Assembly: GCA_951230915.1 (NCBI GenBank)
Contig: OX579633.1
Coordinates: forward strand, 21,238,574 to 21,302,573
DNA: 64,000 nt
Source of the DNA: Antitrichia curtipendula
Lineage: Eukaryota; Streptophyta; Bryopsida; Hypnales; Leucodontaceae
Direction: 5' to 3'
Part shown: positions 50,904 to 62,600 of the stretch, piece by piece
How positions within the stretch are numbered: the stretch's first letter is position 1
Layout of the letters: each line of letters starts with the position of its first letter
Translations under genes and position numbers: made by a program
The notes under the pieces: generated by a model
Told to the model about the DNA's origin: nothing
What the model saw: the letters and a program-made list of their open reading frames with translations, nothing else
The model's database searches: none

Positions 50904-51829
50904 TTAACCCCTTCAGTTCCTTGACTAGGTTTTTACCAAAACCGCTCCAAAACTGTCATTTCTAGTACAAGTATAAACTTTTTGGGAAAAACTTTTTTTG
51001 ACACACTTAACCGTAGGATTTTGTAGTATGCTGACATGAGAACATGTGGGAAAAATTTCAGAAATTTCCACCGTGTGGATTGCAAGATACAAACATTCAA
51101 ACTCACTGAAATTATTTTTCTGGCCATGCAAAAAACAAAGCAGCTGCACTTCACAATCTCACTTTTCTATGAAAAAATGTCCAAAATAGTAGTGCTTCTT
51201 TGGATTCTTGTTCCTAAATAAGTTGTCTACATGCTTAAAAAATTTCACATCATTTGGAATTGCACAACATATAGGGAAAAAATAGCAAGTAGAAAGAAGT
51301 AGAGAATGATTCAAAATACAAAATTGTTAAGAATTTGGTTATGGAATTGAAAAATGTCAATCCCAATAGTTGAAATGTTGTAATAAACAATCTTCATCTT
51401 TTTTTCTTTTTTTTAAAGTATTAAAATTTGAGTAAGATAAAGAACTTCAGAGTTTATTTAAGAGTAGAAAATCCATAACTATCCGCAAACTAAAATTCCT
51501 CATAACTTTTGAGTCATTGGTCAAATTGGAATGATTCAAAGCTTTCCATATATATATAACTCTAGAAAACCAATTTCAAATTTTTGTTTCTGAAAAAAGT
51601 GATTTTTTATGATCTGCCCGGACTTCCCATCTGGAAAAAAATTAACATATAAGGCCATAACTTTTGACGTGTATTTCCAAATGTCATGAAATTTAGTGCA
51701 TATTAAAGACATTCCTTGCACACAACTTATATTGAAATTTTAGCCAAAAATATATATATCTCCAATCATAGGTATCTGCCCAAAATTTCTATATTGCCAA
51801 AAACTGCATGCTGGTCCTTTAGGGGTTAA
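50904..51829 (+). mobile_element. Full-length CCCCTAAA-family element (926 bp) with TTAA flanks
   Basis: Begins TTAA-CCCCTTCAGTTCCTTG and ends CTGGTCCTTTAGGGG-TTAA. It aligns internally with the copies at 3415-4341 (reverse) and 37167-38254, supplying their uninterrupted reference. Small frames inside are not conserved as protein. It sits in the spacer between the RPL14 arms. Confidence 0.65.
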
Positions 51830-52278
51830 AGAAAAACAAAAACAAAAACTTAACAAGAGGATAAAGTATTATTGAATGACTAACATAATCAATTATTTAT
51901 AAGTAAATTAGAAATAAAATACATGAAATAAATAAACTAAATTTTTTTTCTCTAGGTGTAAAATATTTGGTTTGATAAGGAATTATGTTCTATCAATTTG
52001 GTTTTAGAAAAAATTGTTACTAATTTCTTTTCACAAAAATCTTTGTGATTTTTTGAACTTAATCAATATAATTTATGACATATTTTTAGTGACTTTAATG
52101 TTGTTGTCATGAGGTGAATGTTAAATCAATAATTTTCATCTTATTTTCTTATAAAGTGGAATGCTCAATAGAGACAGAATGAAAGGATTTTTTTAGATTC
52201 AATTTTATCTTTGGGAATGTGGATGATCTAAAGTGTTCAAATGATGAAAACAAAATAAGTATTTGGAAACACAAAAAT

Positions 52279-53415
52279 ATGACAAAAGACAATGAAGTTA
52301 ATGAAATGTTACATCATCTGCGTAGTCTAAATTTGAATAAAGAAGAGATTCAACGACTAGCAACTGTTCTAAAAGATGACGAGTTCAAGAAAATGTTCTC
52401 TGACTACGTTGGAGAAATATCTGATCCTAAAAACAAAGAGGCTATGGAGAGGCACATTAATATGTGTGAGAAAAAACCAAAGCATGAAAGTGAAAACTTT
52501 TCCTTAGCAAACAAGGAGTTGCTTCTTCCATATGCAGATTTCTGTTTAAAGACTTATGATACAAAAACAACACAAAAGATTTTTATCAACATTTGTTATT
52601 GTGAAAAAATTGGTAATTGTGAGCCTTTTGCCAATCCTATGCGCCGTGGTACTGAATGGAAAATACCATATTCTTTAGGAGGTCCTGCAAAAGAGAAAGA
52701 CAAAGCAAAAAAAGAATGTTTGGTGTATGACTACATTGTTGGCATAGAAACATATAAGAATGCAAAAGAAGATAAAAAATTCAAGCAATTTCTTATTTCA
52801 ACTGCAATTGAAGCTATTGAAAAGTTGAAAGATGTTCAATTAGATAGAAAATTTTCATTACCATTGATCAAATACAAAGGAAAGAACGGCTCTAAAGAAC
52901 CACGAATTTTCACGGTAAGTAAAGAAGTTTCTTCCAAAGACTTGCAAAATTCTTCAAACGCAAGTAATCGTACCAATAAAAATGCAAAAGAAGTAGAGAA
53001 AAAGGTTGTGGTTTTGCCACGTACCAATGATCAAGTATGCACCTCGGATGTGGAGAAAGACATGGAGTCTTCTTGTAATGCAATATGGAAGACCGAAATT
53101 GAACCGCCATGTGAAGTGCTTTATAGTAATACAATGGATTACACAAATTGTTGGAATGATTCTCAATTACACACATCTAATATCAAACCTGAAGTAATTG
53201 TTTTACGTATCAATATGGAAAATATTATTAATTCACATGACATACTTTTAGATGTTGAAGAAAAACAGGTATTTATGAGGTCACCAGGAAAATATAGACT
53301 GAAAGTGGATTTGAAATACAATGTTAACAAGTTACAAAGTCATGCACAATGGAAAAAAAATGTTCATCAACTTGTTATAACCTTGCCACTTGAATCTACA
53401 AATACAAAATTTTAA
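52279..53415 (+). CDS. Kintoun/DNAAF2-like PIH1-domain protein (dynein arm assembly factor)
   Basis: Likely cytoplasmic co-chaperone that helps HSP90/HSP70 pre-assemble axonemal dynein arms, needed in plants only for flagellated sperm. The uninterrupted frame gives 378 aa from the ATG at 52279; no ATG lies further upstream before the stop at 52180. Residues about 11-60 match the Kintoun helical start (LNLNKEEIQRLATVLKD, then FSDYVGEISDPKN). The PIH1 core covers about 80-208 (FINICYCEKIG, RRGTEWKIPYSLGGP, LVYDYIVG, IKYKG). A poorly conserved linker follows, then a CS/alpha-crystallin-like domain (about 303-372; VEEKQVFMRSPGKYRLKVDL and VITLPLES). It is much shorter than animal Kintoun (about 800 aa) and lacks introns, so it could be a retrocopy or a naturally short plant form. 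The PIH1 family is firm; DNAAF2 over PIH1D1/D2 rests on the N-terminal block. Confidence 0.8.
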   Translation: MTKDNEVNEMLHHLRSLNLNKEEIQRLATVLKDDEFKKMFSDYVGEISDPKNKEAMERHINMCEKKPKHESENFSLANKELLLPYADFCLKTYDTKTTQKIFINICYCEKIGNCEPFANPMRRGTEWKIPYSLGGPAKEKDKAKKECLVYDYIVGIETYKNAKEDKKFKQFLISTAIEAIEKLKDVQLDRKFSLPLIKYKGKNGSKEPRIFTVSKEVSSKDLQNSSNASNRTNKNAKEVEKKVVVLPRTNDQVCTSDVEKDMESSCNAIWKTEIEPPCEVLYSNTMDYTNCWNDSQLHTSNIKPEVIVLRINMENIINSHDILLDVEEKQVFMRSPGKYRLKVDLKYNVNKLQSHAQWKKNVHQLVITLPLESTNTKF

Positions 53416-53464
53416 ACTTTTGGGAGGCAACATTGTGTATATAATTATTCATTGTCATTTTGTA

Positions 53465-53470
53465 AATAAA
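53465..53470 (+). terminator. Probable polyadenylation signal of the Kintoun-like gene
   Basis: AATAAA lies 50 bp after the stop codon, in an AT-rich 3' flank, at a usual distance for a short 3' untranslated region. Confidence 0.4.
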
Positions 53471-56400
53471 AGTCGGCCATTATTCTATAAGTCATGAAAA
53501 ATTGTCCTTTATTTGCCCCCTCTTTCAATTCTTGTTCTAAATTGCATTTGAATTTTGGATTCAAGTTTTTTTAATGATCATAAAAAGTGGGTGCATTCAA
53601 TTTAATCCCATTGAGATGGCTTTTCTCTCAATTCTATCATTCCTTGCTACTATTCTAAGAAAAATAAATTGAATCAAAAATTCAAATGCAACTTATAAAA
53701 AGAATTGAAAAATATGCCACATGATGCTTTATAAAGCATCATTCATAATGCTTAGGATAACTCTATTGTACCAAAGAAATTATAGTCTCACAAGTAGAGT
53801 GGTGGATTTGTCATGCTAGTGTAAATATAAAACGGATTAAAGAAGATATTTAAATCATTCCAACAAGCAAACTATTATAATTTATAATAATTACAATATT
53901 GGAGAGATTTTTCAAAAATTTAAAACTTTTGAGGAAGACGGCATCCAAATATCGGATGATGAATGTTTTTGAGAGGTTACTTGGGGAGCTGAATGAAATA
54001 GATGTGATACATCTAAATGTGCTAAGCAAGATAAATTTTTATCTATGCTTTAACAATGTGACTAGCTTGGTCACTCAATATTATTGGAGTTCTTTTGCAA
54101 CATTTTGAATTAGTTCATGCCAAGATGGGAAGTAAAATAAAACTTTAGAAAATAAATATATTACATTTGGTTTCTTATTAAGCCAAATTTTATTTTGCTT
54201 CAAAAACTCTAAATGTACATTTTTCTACTTACCAACCTCTCATAGAGGTTAGATATGTTTAAATTGTTGTATTTCTCCAATCATTGAAAATCTGATGATG
54301 TTTGTAGTATTAGGAAATGTTGAATTTAGTCAAATATCACAATATGTCACTTGATACACTCATATTTGCTATTATAAATGAAAATTTGTTAATTAACCTG
54401 AAACCCTAATAATAATATAAACCAAAGTAATTCTAGATCTTCTTTGTGAAGATTTGGTATTATAACAAAGTTTTAAAGATAAAGTGAAGAAAGTCATATC
54501 AAATACAAAATAGATTTAAGTTTTAAAATTTCAACATATTTGTATTTTATAATATAGAACAATTTTTATTGTCATTTTTAATTTAGAAATATAATTCTCA
54601 ACTTTGACTTGGAATGTAGTATCCTTTCTCAAGATTTTTCTTAAGGTTTTTAAGGTTTAAGAATCAAATGCTAAATATTTATAATATACTATAAATATAA
54701 TTCATTTAAAAAAAATCCAATATTTAATTGTTAAATAACTTATATAACGTGCTTAAAGCAATGTTGTGAATTAATTTTAGCAATGCAATACACTAAAATT
54801 GCTCAATAACTATGGGCCACTCCAAGCTCTTCCAACGTTTTAGAGATAAATAATCTAAACAATCATCTAAGTACACACAATTTTGTATTTTCACAACGTA
54901 AATTTTCATCCATCTATTTCTTTGAAGTTTTTTGTAGCATCTGTAGTTTTCTAACAATATTTTATATGGTACAAATTTTTAAATTCCACTCTACAATTTA
55001 TTGTATAATTCAAAGAGTGCAAGTATGTCTCATTTCATAAACTACTTTTCTCAATTCAATGAATGACCTTCAAATATGACTTCAACATTTAAGTATTATA
55101 TATTAATATGATCTATGAGTCATAGGAGTGGCCTCACTATCCAAACATAGCTAGTTACATTACCCCCAACAAACTTTTCATTCACAATGGTCTTTAGGCC
55201 AACATAATAATTGCAATTACTATGACTCATAATTTATGTTTTTTGTTTTAAAAGTCATGACTACATTGTTTTTCTAGATTGTACACAATATCACATTTTT
55301 ACATTTGGAGATTTTTGAATTCTTTGAGGATCTTTAGGAGGGTCATTAATCCAGCTATGACAATTGGTATCGATAGGGGGGATTACAAATGATTTCATGT
55401 TGCTATTGCACAACCTACAAAAAGCATATGAAGTACATACAAGAATGTTAAAAAATAGCTTTATTTGTTACCAATACTCAACAATGTGGCTATTTTGGTT
55501 ACTCTATATACTTCATGATTTTTGTATAAGGTTCTAAATTAGTTCATATAAGAATAGAAAGAAGAAGAAAAACTTGCCAAAATAAAGATCTAATGCCTAG
55601 ATTCTTCTCAAGACAAAATTTATTTTGCCTTAAAAGTTCCAAATCTTCATTCAACTTCCTACCATATTCTCTTAGGAATTAAACCATATTCCAAAATACT
55701 ATTAGGAAAATTGTCAAGCACTTCAAAAGAAAAAATTGTCTTGAACTTCAACCTAGGACAACCATGCAAATAACCAAGAAAAAAAATAACATTGATTTCT
55801 TAAACTTCAAGATAGTAATTCTTCACTTTCCACAAATGGCAAGTCTCCTTTCACTATAGAAAATCTTCAATGCAAGCTTGTTGATGAATTGTGAATCACT
55901 GGAACATAGGAGGTCTTGCTTGCTTTTTAAGAGTTTGTCACATTTTGAAGGAAGCTAAATTTCCTTAAAATATTTTTCAATGAATTTTCATAGAAAGAAA
56001 AATGGAATTGGCATCTAATTCAAGTTTATTGATATGTTTTGGACCTTTGTGGAATTAGTTATGAATTTTTGAAGTTGAAATGCATTGATTACTAAAACCA
56101 TCCACCTCCTACGAGGTATACTACTTGTATATTGATGGTGCACTAAAGATAACCAAATGTACCTCAATATTAATCTCTAAAAGTTCAAAGTCTTCTCCAG
56201 AATTGATGATTTGGAAAAAATATTGTGAAGTATTATTTGGAAGAATATTTTGGAACTGATATACACATAAAAAGTTGTAGATTTTGACTTGTAGATTCCA
56301 TCCGTATAGTTAGATTCACCAATGCTATCACCAATATTTTTTTATATATTTTGAAAGGAAAGTTTTAAAAGCCCATCAAAATTTGATTACAAGCAAAATA

Positions 56401-56793
56401 TTAAGTATCATTTTTTATGTAAAACTTGTTGGAATGGATTTGAAAGGAGGTTCTCTTGGCATGATGATTTTTTTTAAACCTTTGCAAATCTTGTTTTGAA
56501 CTAGATTCAATGCAATTTTGGCTTGATCAACCACTTGATATTTTTGACATTTGTAATTTTAGAAAAATATGTGTTCTAGTAACACCAAATCCAAATAGTA
56601 GATAGGACAAAAATTTGATAAAGTATCTCCGCAAATTAGAATGACTTTCATCCAAGCAACAATGAGAAACTAGATGTCATAGTGCTCATGGGTTAAATCA
56701 TGCTTTTAGAAATTGGTCTATTTTAGAGCCTCCTACAATTAATTCTTGGTACACTAACACCTCTAACACCAAGGGAGAATATACCTTAACACC
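53471..56793. other. AT-rich intergenic stretch inside the RPL14 spacer
   Basis: No gene, RNA or full mobile element recognised. Short frames lack recognisable domains. Confidence 0.4.
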
Positions 56794-57021
56794 TTAACTC
56801 TTGAAGGACAAGGGGTGACTTTAGAAATCAACCCTTTACATTACCGTGTAAATTATTGGCTTAAGAAATAGCAAAAATACTCTTTGGAAGTCAAACCACT
56901 ATAGAAGACCTCCCTTTTCACAATAAAATTCTAAGAATAAATAGTTGTACTTCTATCCTACTATAATGATTCCTTGTCATCCATAGGACGTTTGGCGTCC
57001 GTCTTGACGTTCAAGTGTTAA
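56794..57021. mobile_element. Short TTAA-bounded repeat, copy 2 (228 bp)
   Basis: TTAA at 56794 is followed by CTCTTGAAGGACAAG; the right end, reverse complemented, is CACTTGAACGTCAAG after TTAA at 57018-57021, giving an imperfect 15-bp inverted repeat. The interior matches the copies at 50561 and 59448. It ends only 75 bp from the right RPL14 arm. Confidence 0.6.
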
Positions 57022-57123
57022 TAAAAACAGCAGCACCCCTTTAAATCAAGAATGTTAAGAATCGAAAGTATTGACATTCGCAAATAACCTCTGCAATTTG
57101 GGGATTTGGGTTGGGCCGTGGAA

Positions 57124-57132
57124 TTAGGGTTT
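57124..57132. promoter_or_regulatory. Telo-box upstream of the right RPL14 copy
   Basis: TTAGGGTTT, reverse of the telo-box AAACCCTAA, lies about 145 bp before the start codon, the same relative place as in the left copy. Confidence 0.6.
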
Positions 57133-57273
57133 GGCGGGGACGACAGACGGAGCGCCCTAAAGACGAAGGTGGAGCAAGCGGAAGTTTCTCTTTCGCAGCG
57201 AGGCGCCGTTCCGAGTCCGCCATAGCCAGCGAAGCCAAGCTTCCCTTGCGCGCCCCCCCCCCATCAAGACAAG

Positions 57274-57678
57274 ATGGTGTTCCGTCGCTTCGTCGAGATC
57301 GGGCGCGTGGCGCTCATCAACTACGGGCCGGACTACGGCAAGCTGGTGGTGATCGTGGACGTGATCGACCAGAACCGCGCGCTGGTGGACTCGCCGGACA
57401 TGGTGCGCACGCAGATCAACTTCAAGCGCCTTTCGCTGACGGACATCACCATTCCCGACTTGCCCCGCACACCGCCCAAGAAGGTGCTCAAGGCGGCGTA
57501 TGAGGCCGCCGAGGTGGACCAGAAGTGGGCCAACAGCGCCTGGGGACGCAAGCTGGCGGTGCGCACACGGCGAGCGGCCATGACGGATTTCGACCGCTTC
57601 AAGGTGATGGTGGCGCGCGTGAAGAAGAGCTCCATCGTCCGCCGCGAGTTGGGGAAGTTGAGGCGGGAGAAGGCCTAG
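57274..57678 (+). CDS. RPL14: 60S ribosomal protein L14 (eL14), right copy
   Basis: Identical in protein to the left copy (134 aa, no coding intron, complete KOW-type barrel and basic C-terminus ending GKLRREKA). The start is the ATG after the C-run, in the context CAAGATGG. A plausible intron lies in the 3' untranslated region: donor CTG|GTGAGT at 57698, only 20 bp after the stop, and acceptor TTGCAG at 58680-58682. An exon junction this close to the stop should not trigger nonsense-mediated decay. Two identical genes suggest added dosage of a highly expressed protein or a duplication too young to have diverged. Confidence 0.96.
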   Translation: MVFRRFVEIGRVALINYGPDYGKLVVIVDVIDQNRALVDSPDMVRTQINFKRLSLTDITIPDLPRTPPKKVLKAAYEAAEVDQKWANSAWGRKLAVRTRRAAMTDFDRFKVMVARVKKSSIVRRELGKLRREKA

Positions 57679-57697
57679 GGCACCCGCGAACGAGCTG

Positions 57698-58682
57698 GTG
57701 AGTCTGTTTTCCCGAAACCCGAAACCCCTGGCATGGCGATGAGTCTTTAGGGTATTACGCGGTACGGTGCCTGGTGCGTTGAATTGGTGGTGGGAAGATG
57801 TATTGGAACTTCGGATGGGACTTTTTGATGGTGGAGTCAGATGGAAAAAATTAACAGCGGAAGAGGTTCTCTCGGTGACCTGATCGCCGAGGCATTGGTG
57901 GTTTGAGAATGGTGCCAATCCAGTGTGCGTTGGTGGATGCCGGTGTATTAGGTCGACATGTTGTGGTTGGGTGCGGTTTCCCTGGAATTGCGATGCAGTG
58001 AGATGGCAGCATGTACTGTTATTGCCGTCCTGTCACGGGCAGGTCGGTTTCAGGTTATGTGTACGCAATTCAGGAGGCAGGGTTAGTGGTGCCGGGCGCG
58101 ATGGAGCTATCCCGCCCGGGTGGCAATTTCTTTGTTTCGCTTTGTCCCATCGGTTTGGGATAGGTGGTTGATTCGAGCTGGATTTTTCTGCATTGCAGAG
58201 AGCCGGTTCGCATTCATCAGTTTAGGGTTTTCGTTTTATGCACTGGAAGAGCGAGTTGATGATATCGACAGGCCCGAGGTTGTGGATGGTTTAAGGATTA
58301 GATCAGCGCGTGGTCCAGGTTGTGGGCTTAGGGTTTTATGGATCGTTTTGGCGGTAGGGTAGTGCTGTGAAATTTGAGAACACTAGAGTTTCATGGTCTG
58401 ATTATCGAGGAACTGAAGCAGTATTCGATGATATGAGTGTGTTTGTGGTTTCTATGAAAGTCCGTGGGGTCGCTGTTTTGATGATTTCAGAAAGCTGCGA
58501 GCTTCAAGATGCGTGTGTGTCGGTGGAGTGTGTGGATGAGGTGTAGGGTCGTAATGTAAATGTCGCATGATTCTGCTGAGGACTGAATGTAGCTGTCTGT
58601 TTTTTACTTGCTATTTCCAGTTTGGTATTTGAGCTGCCTTTGGATTGTGCGTCTGACGTTATGTGTTTGTGTGGCGTTGCAG
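57698..58682 (+). other. Probable 3'-UTR intron of the right RPL14 copy
   Basis: GTGAGT directly follows CGAGCTG 20 bp after the stop, and TTGCAG|GACATTC stands at 58682/58683. The same structure exists on the minus strand in the left copy. Frames inside show no domain. I searched it for a box C/D snoRNA and found no convincing one. Confidence 0.4.
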
Positions 58683-59447
58683 GACATTCTTGAGGATAGA
58701 GCCATGAGCAGTATGTGGTTGGTAGTAGTGTTCTATGCTGCAGCGAGTAGCGTTGGAATTGAGAACCAGAAGAGCCTTGTTCCTATTCTGCATTTAAATA
58801 TCTTCGTCTTCATACTTGGTGGAGTGTTGTTGATTTGGATGGATGTTTTTAGTAAGCTGTTTTTTGGTTGTTTTGTGTGGTTTGTTGGTTTCGGGGGGCA
58901 GGCGTTTCATGCAATTTTGCCGAGGAATGGGTGTTTTGCAGTTTTAGGTGGGGCTAGGAGCAGCATGTGTAAATTCTGTTTACAAATCCTGAGGAAAGTG
59001 GAGTCCCGCACTCACAGTGAACCCGGCATTATATGTTAATTTGTTGGGCATTCGTTCTCATGTTGTAGTACGGTCTTTCTTAACTTTTCCTTTTTTTCTT
59101 TTTTGATATTCTTTAGCTCTCGTTTTGCCTGTACTTCTAACCTAACCATTCTGCTCACTCTTGTGATTAGCATCACAGCTGAAAGTGTTCACTTACTCGA
59201 ATTCATTGACAGAGATTGATGGGCATTTGCTCGTAGGTGTGTTGCACCCTAAACCGTAATCTCTTTTTTCGTTTAGAATGTCTTCACCTGAAAAGACGAG
59301 CGTCAAAAAGTTCACGCTCTATCTCCAAATCTAAGGTAGCTGCACCCGAAGTCACTATGTTTGTAGTTCCACCTTCCTTTTAGATGGATAAGGATTCACT
59401 TGATGTCCCAAAATTGTGTTAAGTATGTAAGAGCAAGCATTTTGTGC

Positions 59448-59673
59448 TGAACCCTTGAGTGATGAGCTGGTCACCGTGAAATCATCCGTTTTGGTAACGT
59501 GTGACTTGTTGAGTAAAAATGATGCGAAAGCATTCATTGGAAATCAAATTAATGTAACTGACCTTCCCTTTTCACACAAAATTTGGACAATGAATAGTTG
59601 GACTTTTGTCCTCCATAGATAGATTCTTTGTCGTTCATCAGTCAGAAAACGTCCTGTGTCATTTATGGGTTAA
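59448..59673. mobile_element. Short TTAA-bounded repeat, copy 3 (226 bp)
   Basis: The left end TGAA-CCCTTGAGTGATGAG and the right end (reverse complement TTAA-CCCATAAATGACACAGG) form a partial inverted repeat. The core matches the copies at 50561 and 56794 in the same orientation. Confidence 0.5.
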
Positions 59674-62600
59674 GAGTGGTGGTGTAAAGGGAGTCTATGG
59701 CATGAGTTCGTATCTTGTGATTTCAACTCTGAGAATTCAAAGAATATTGTGTGAGTTGAAAATATATATATTTAAATTATGAAGATGACTTTTTGTGTGG
59801 GTTGGGATTCTACTGAGGAGTTTAACAAATTCTCATCAACATTGTATCATTTTGACTGCCCGAGCTATTCTGGGCAGAAATGGTGGTGGTTTAATGTGAG
59901 CACCAGAGCAATGCTTTCAAGAATCCAATCTCCATTTCCATCATATGCCAATTATTTTTGTGTAAGTAGTAGTCATTTGTGAAGAGCAATGAGAGAAGGT
60001 GACACCGTGCCACTTGAATTCAACAGTTTTTTTCAGTCTTGAAGGTTGAATGACCAATTTTTTGATGATTAGTAGTGAACTAAAGAGAAATGCAATCCAA
60101 GTGGTTTTATATTTTTACTACACTCTGATAATATTTTGAAAAGATTAAAAATTTGATTTACAGAACCAAATATTAATGGTAATATATTTTGAAAATTATT
60201 CCAAATATTTGGCGAAAAAATATGAAAAGAATGGCAAAATATTTAGATATTACACATATGAGCAAAAAATCAAATAATTAAAGACTTCAAGGTAAGAATA
60301 AAAAGTCAATGTGCAAGTCCCAATCCATCATTTGACCACCTGCACTCTAGAAATTTCTTGATGACCAAGTATTGGAAATGATCTCATTGACATTATGTAA
60401 GAATCGAGGGTGGAGAGATCATTTTCATAATGAAATCCATTGTTTGTCATGAATCCTCAAAGGGTATGGGACAATTTGAAGATGAGAGCTTAACCACTCA
60501 TTGTTAAAACTTTGTCTATAACTTTTGATTGGACGATCTAAATCTCAAATGAATTTTTGGAGATGAAATCTAGCTTGATTTTCTACATTAACTTAGTTGA
60601 AAGTTTTTTGAAAAAAAGGTATTCTACTATGCCTATATGAAGTTTGAAGTTTTACTTTGAACTCAATTTTTGCTTTTGACTTAATTATGAGCAATTGAGC
60701 TCTTACTAATCTTAATTTACATACCTATCCCACATTATTTGTTTTACCTCCTACCATCCCACTTGTATAGTTGCTTGTCTTCTCATTTTTTTGCACACAT
60801 TAAGTTGCTATTAAAGCTATGCAAGAAACTTATGCATGAGGTGAGTAGATGTGTTAGATTGACAATCTAGGTTAAAGGTTGGATGAAAGGTGAAACTATA
60901 ATTATTTATTTTTTTCAAAAAATTGAATTTCAAAAAATCCCTTTTTAAAGTGGCAAACCTTAAATTTTCAAATTAATTAATTAATCACTTGAGCAATTAC
61001 GAAGCTACCCTAAAGGTACAATATTCAAATCTCGATACTCACATCGAATGGACACCCTTGAGGTTAGAAATTTCTCAACTCTTCAATGTTTATTTCAAAA
61101 AAATTCACATGTATCATTAGTTGCATTTGAAAAGTTACAATGGTTTAAAATCATATATGTATTCATTCAAGCCCATTTTTTTAAGTGTTGGAAAAAAAAT
61201 TGATAATTTTTTTGTACTATTGTCTTTTTGACTAACTATTCCTTGCAACTAATAGAGAAGGGGTAGGGACTTTTGTATAGTAATCCCAAGGATTGAAGTG
61301 AAAAAAAAAGAATACTCAAGACATCAATGTGCATCAGTTAGATTTGTGTATGATGGAATCAAGCTGTATACAAACTTGGCCATAATCCCTTAGTAATCTT
61401 TAATAATATGAATATCTACTTTTTGGTTATATATGAGGTTTTTGAATGAAAAAATTGTCAAAAAAGTCCATATTGGTAGTTGACATAGAATCAAAAATTA
61501 ATGTTATGTCGTAGACAAATTGAACAAGAATGCTCGTGACCAATTTGGTGAAAAAGTTTATTGACAATTTTAAATGAAGTGAGCAAAGTACACAATGTGG
61601 GCTCACTATTTTGCAAGACAAGATTGAGAGTATGGCCACTTAGCTGCACTCAAGCTGATGCACTAGAGCATTTTGACTAGACCCTTCAGTGGTCAAGGCT
61701 TTTACAAGGAGTCCAAATCCCCATCATCTTGCGTTGGCACTACACTTTATGATTATTGACCCTATTTCCTTACTCATTTTGGAGCCATGCGTCAACTTCT
61801 ATTACTTTTGCTGCTTCGACCACCACAATGACTTGTGTTTCCAAATTGACCGCACTACCATGTTTGGACAAAATTTGATATGGGATTTTTTCCATTCTTT
61901 GATTGTGCATCACCAAAGGGACCCTCTCAGTTTTGTTGTATGGCCGGTCAAATTTCTGAAGTAGACATTTTAAAAGTTGATGTTGGAAAAGTAATAGTAG
62001 GATGCAAATTTCTACAAGAGTCTACTCAGAGCTATAGAAGTACGTCGATTGTAGCATGCATGGATGGCTATGAATGCTCTTATGATTTCACCAGGTAGAT
62101 GGACACCACTTTAGCTATGGTCGTTGAAGATTTTGCACCACTTTGTGCATGAACTAGAAAGAACTATGGCGTGTTGCTCTCATGTTGTGGAAGAAACGGA
62201 TATGAGGCACCATTCTACACTTTTGCTTTCGTGGGGACTCTTTTGGTTTTCACTAGCAAGAGCAACTTGGATTGTAGAAGGTACTCCATCATTTTCTCAT
62301 GGGTTTGGACTACCCTATCTTATAAATGTGAATTTTTAGTGTTCTTCCTATGCATTTGTGGATTGATTGCCTTGTAACTCGACCATGCTTCCATGTCCAT
62401 GTCAAATGAAAGAAGTGCAATTTAGTTTGTGTTAATTTTTGGGAATTGAAGACCATATGTAGTCCATGCTACAATTGCTCGTGAAATTGCTTGAGCACCA
62501 CCAATTTGTGTCCTCTTCTAATGGAAGTTAAAACAAGCCTCGTTGCACTTAGGACTTTGGTGTCATCATCTCACTGTTGAAGGCTTTGACATGGTTGTGT

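Larger units (their letters stand above)
57096..58787 (+). repeat. Right arm of the RPL14 inverted duplication (1,692 bp)
   Basis: Inverted copy of 48568-50260, essentially identical apart from a one-base homopolymer difference and two edge substitutions. Beyond 58787 homology resumes at lower identity after an indel of roughly 115-140 bp (the CTTCATACTTGGTGGAGTGTTG block at about 58.81 kb and, on the left, at about 48.43 kb). Confidence 0.93.

Noticed and set aside
52219..52278. Kintoun-like gene starting at the GTG at 52219
   Set aside because: A GTG start is not expected in a nuclear gene; the ATG at 52279 precedes all conserved sequence. An upstream exon joined through the TTTTAG near 52195 remains possible.
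58430..58600. Box C/D snoRNA in the RPL14 3'-UTR intron
   Set aside because: TGATGATT and CTGA motifs lie about 100 bp apart, but the flanks do not form the required terminal stem and no guide-box arrangement is convincing.
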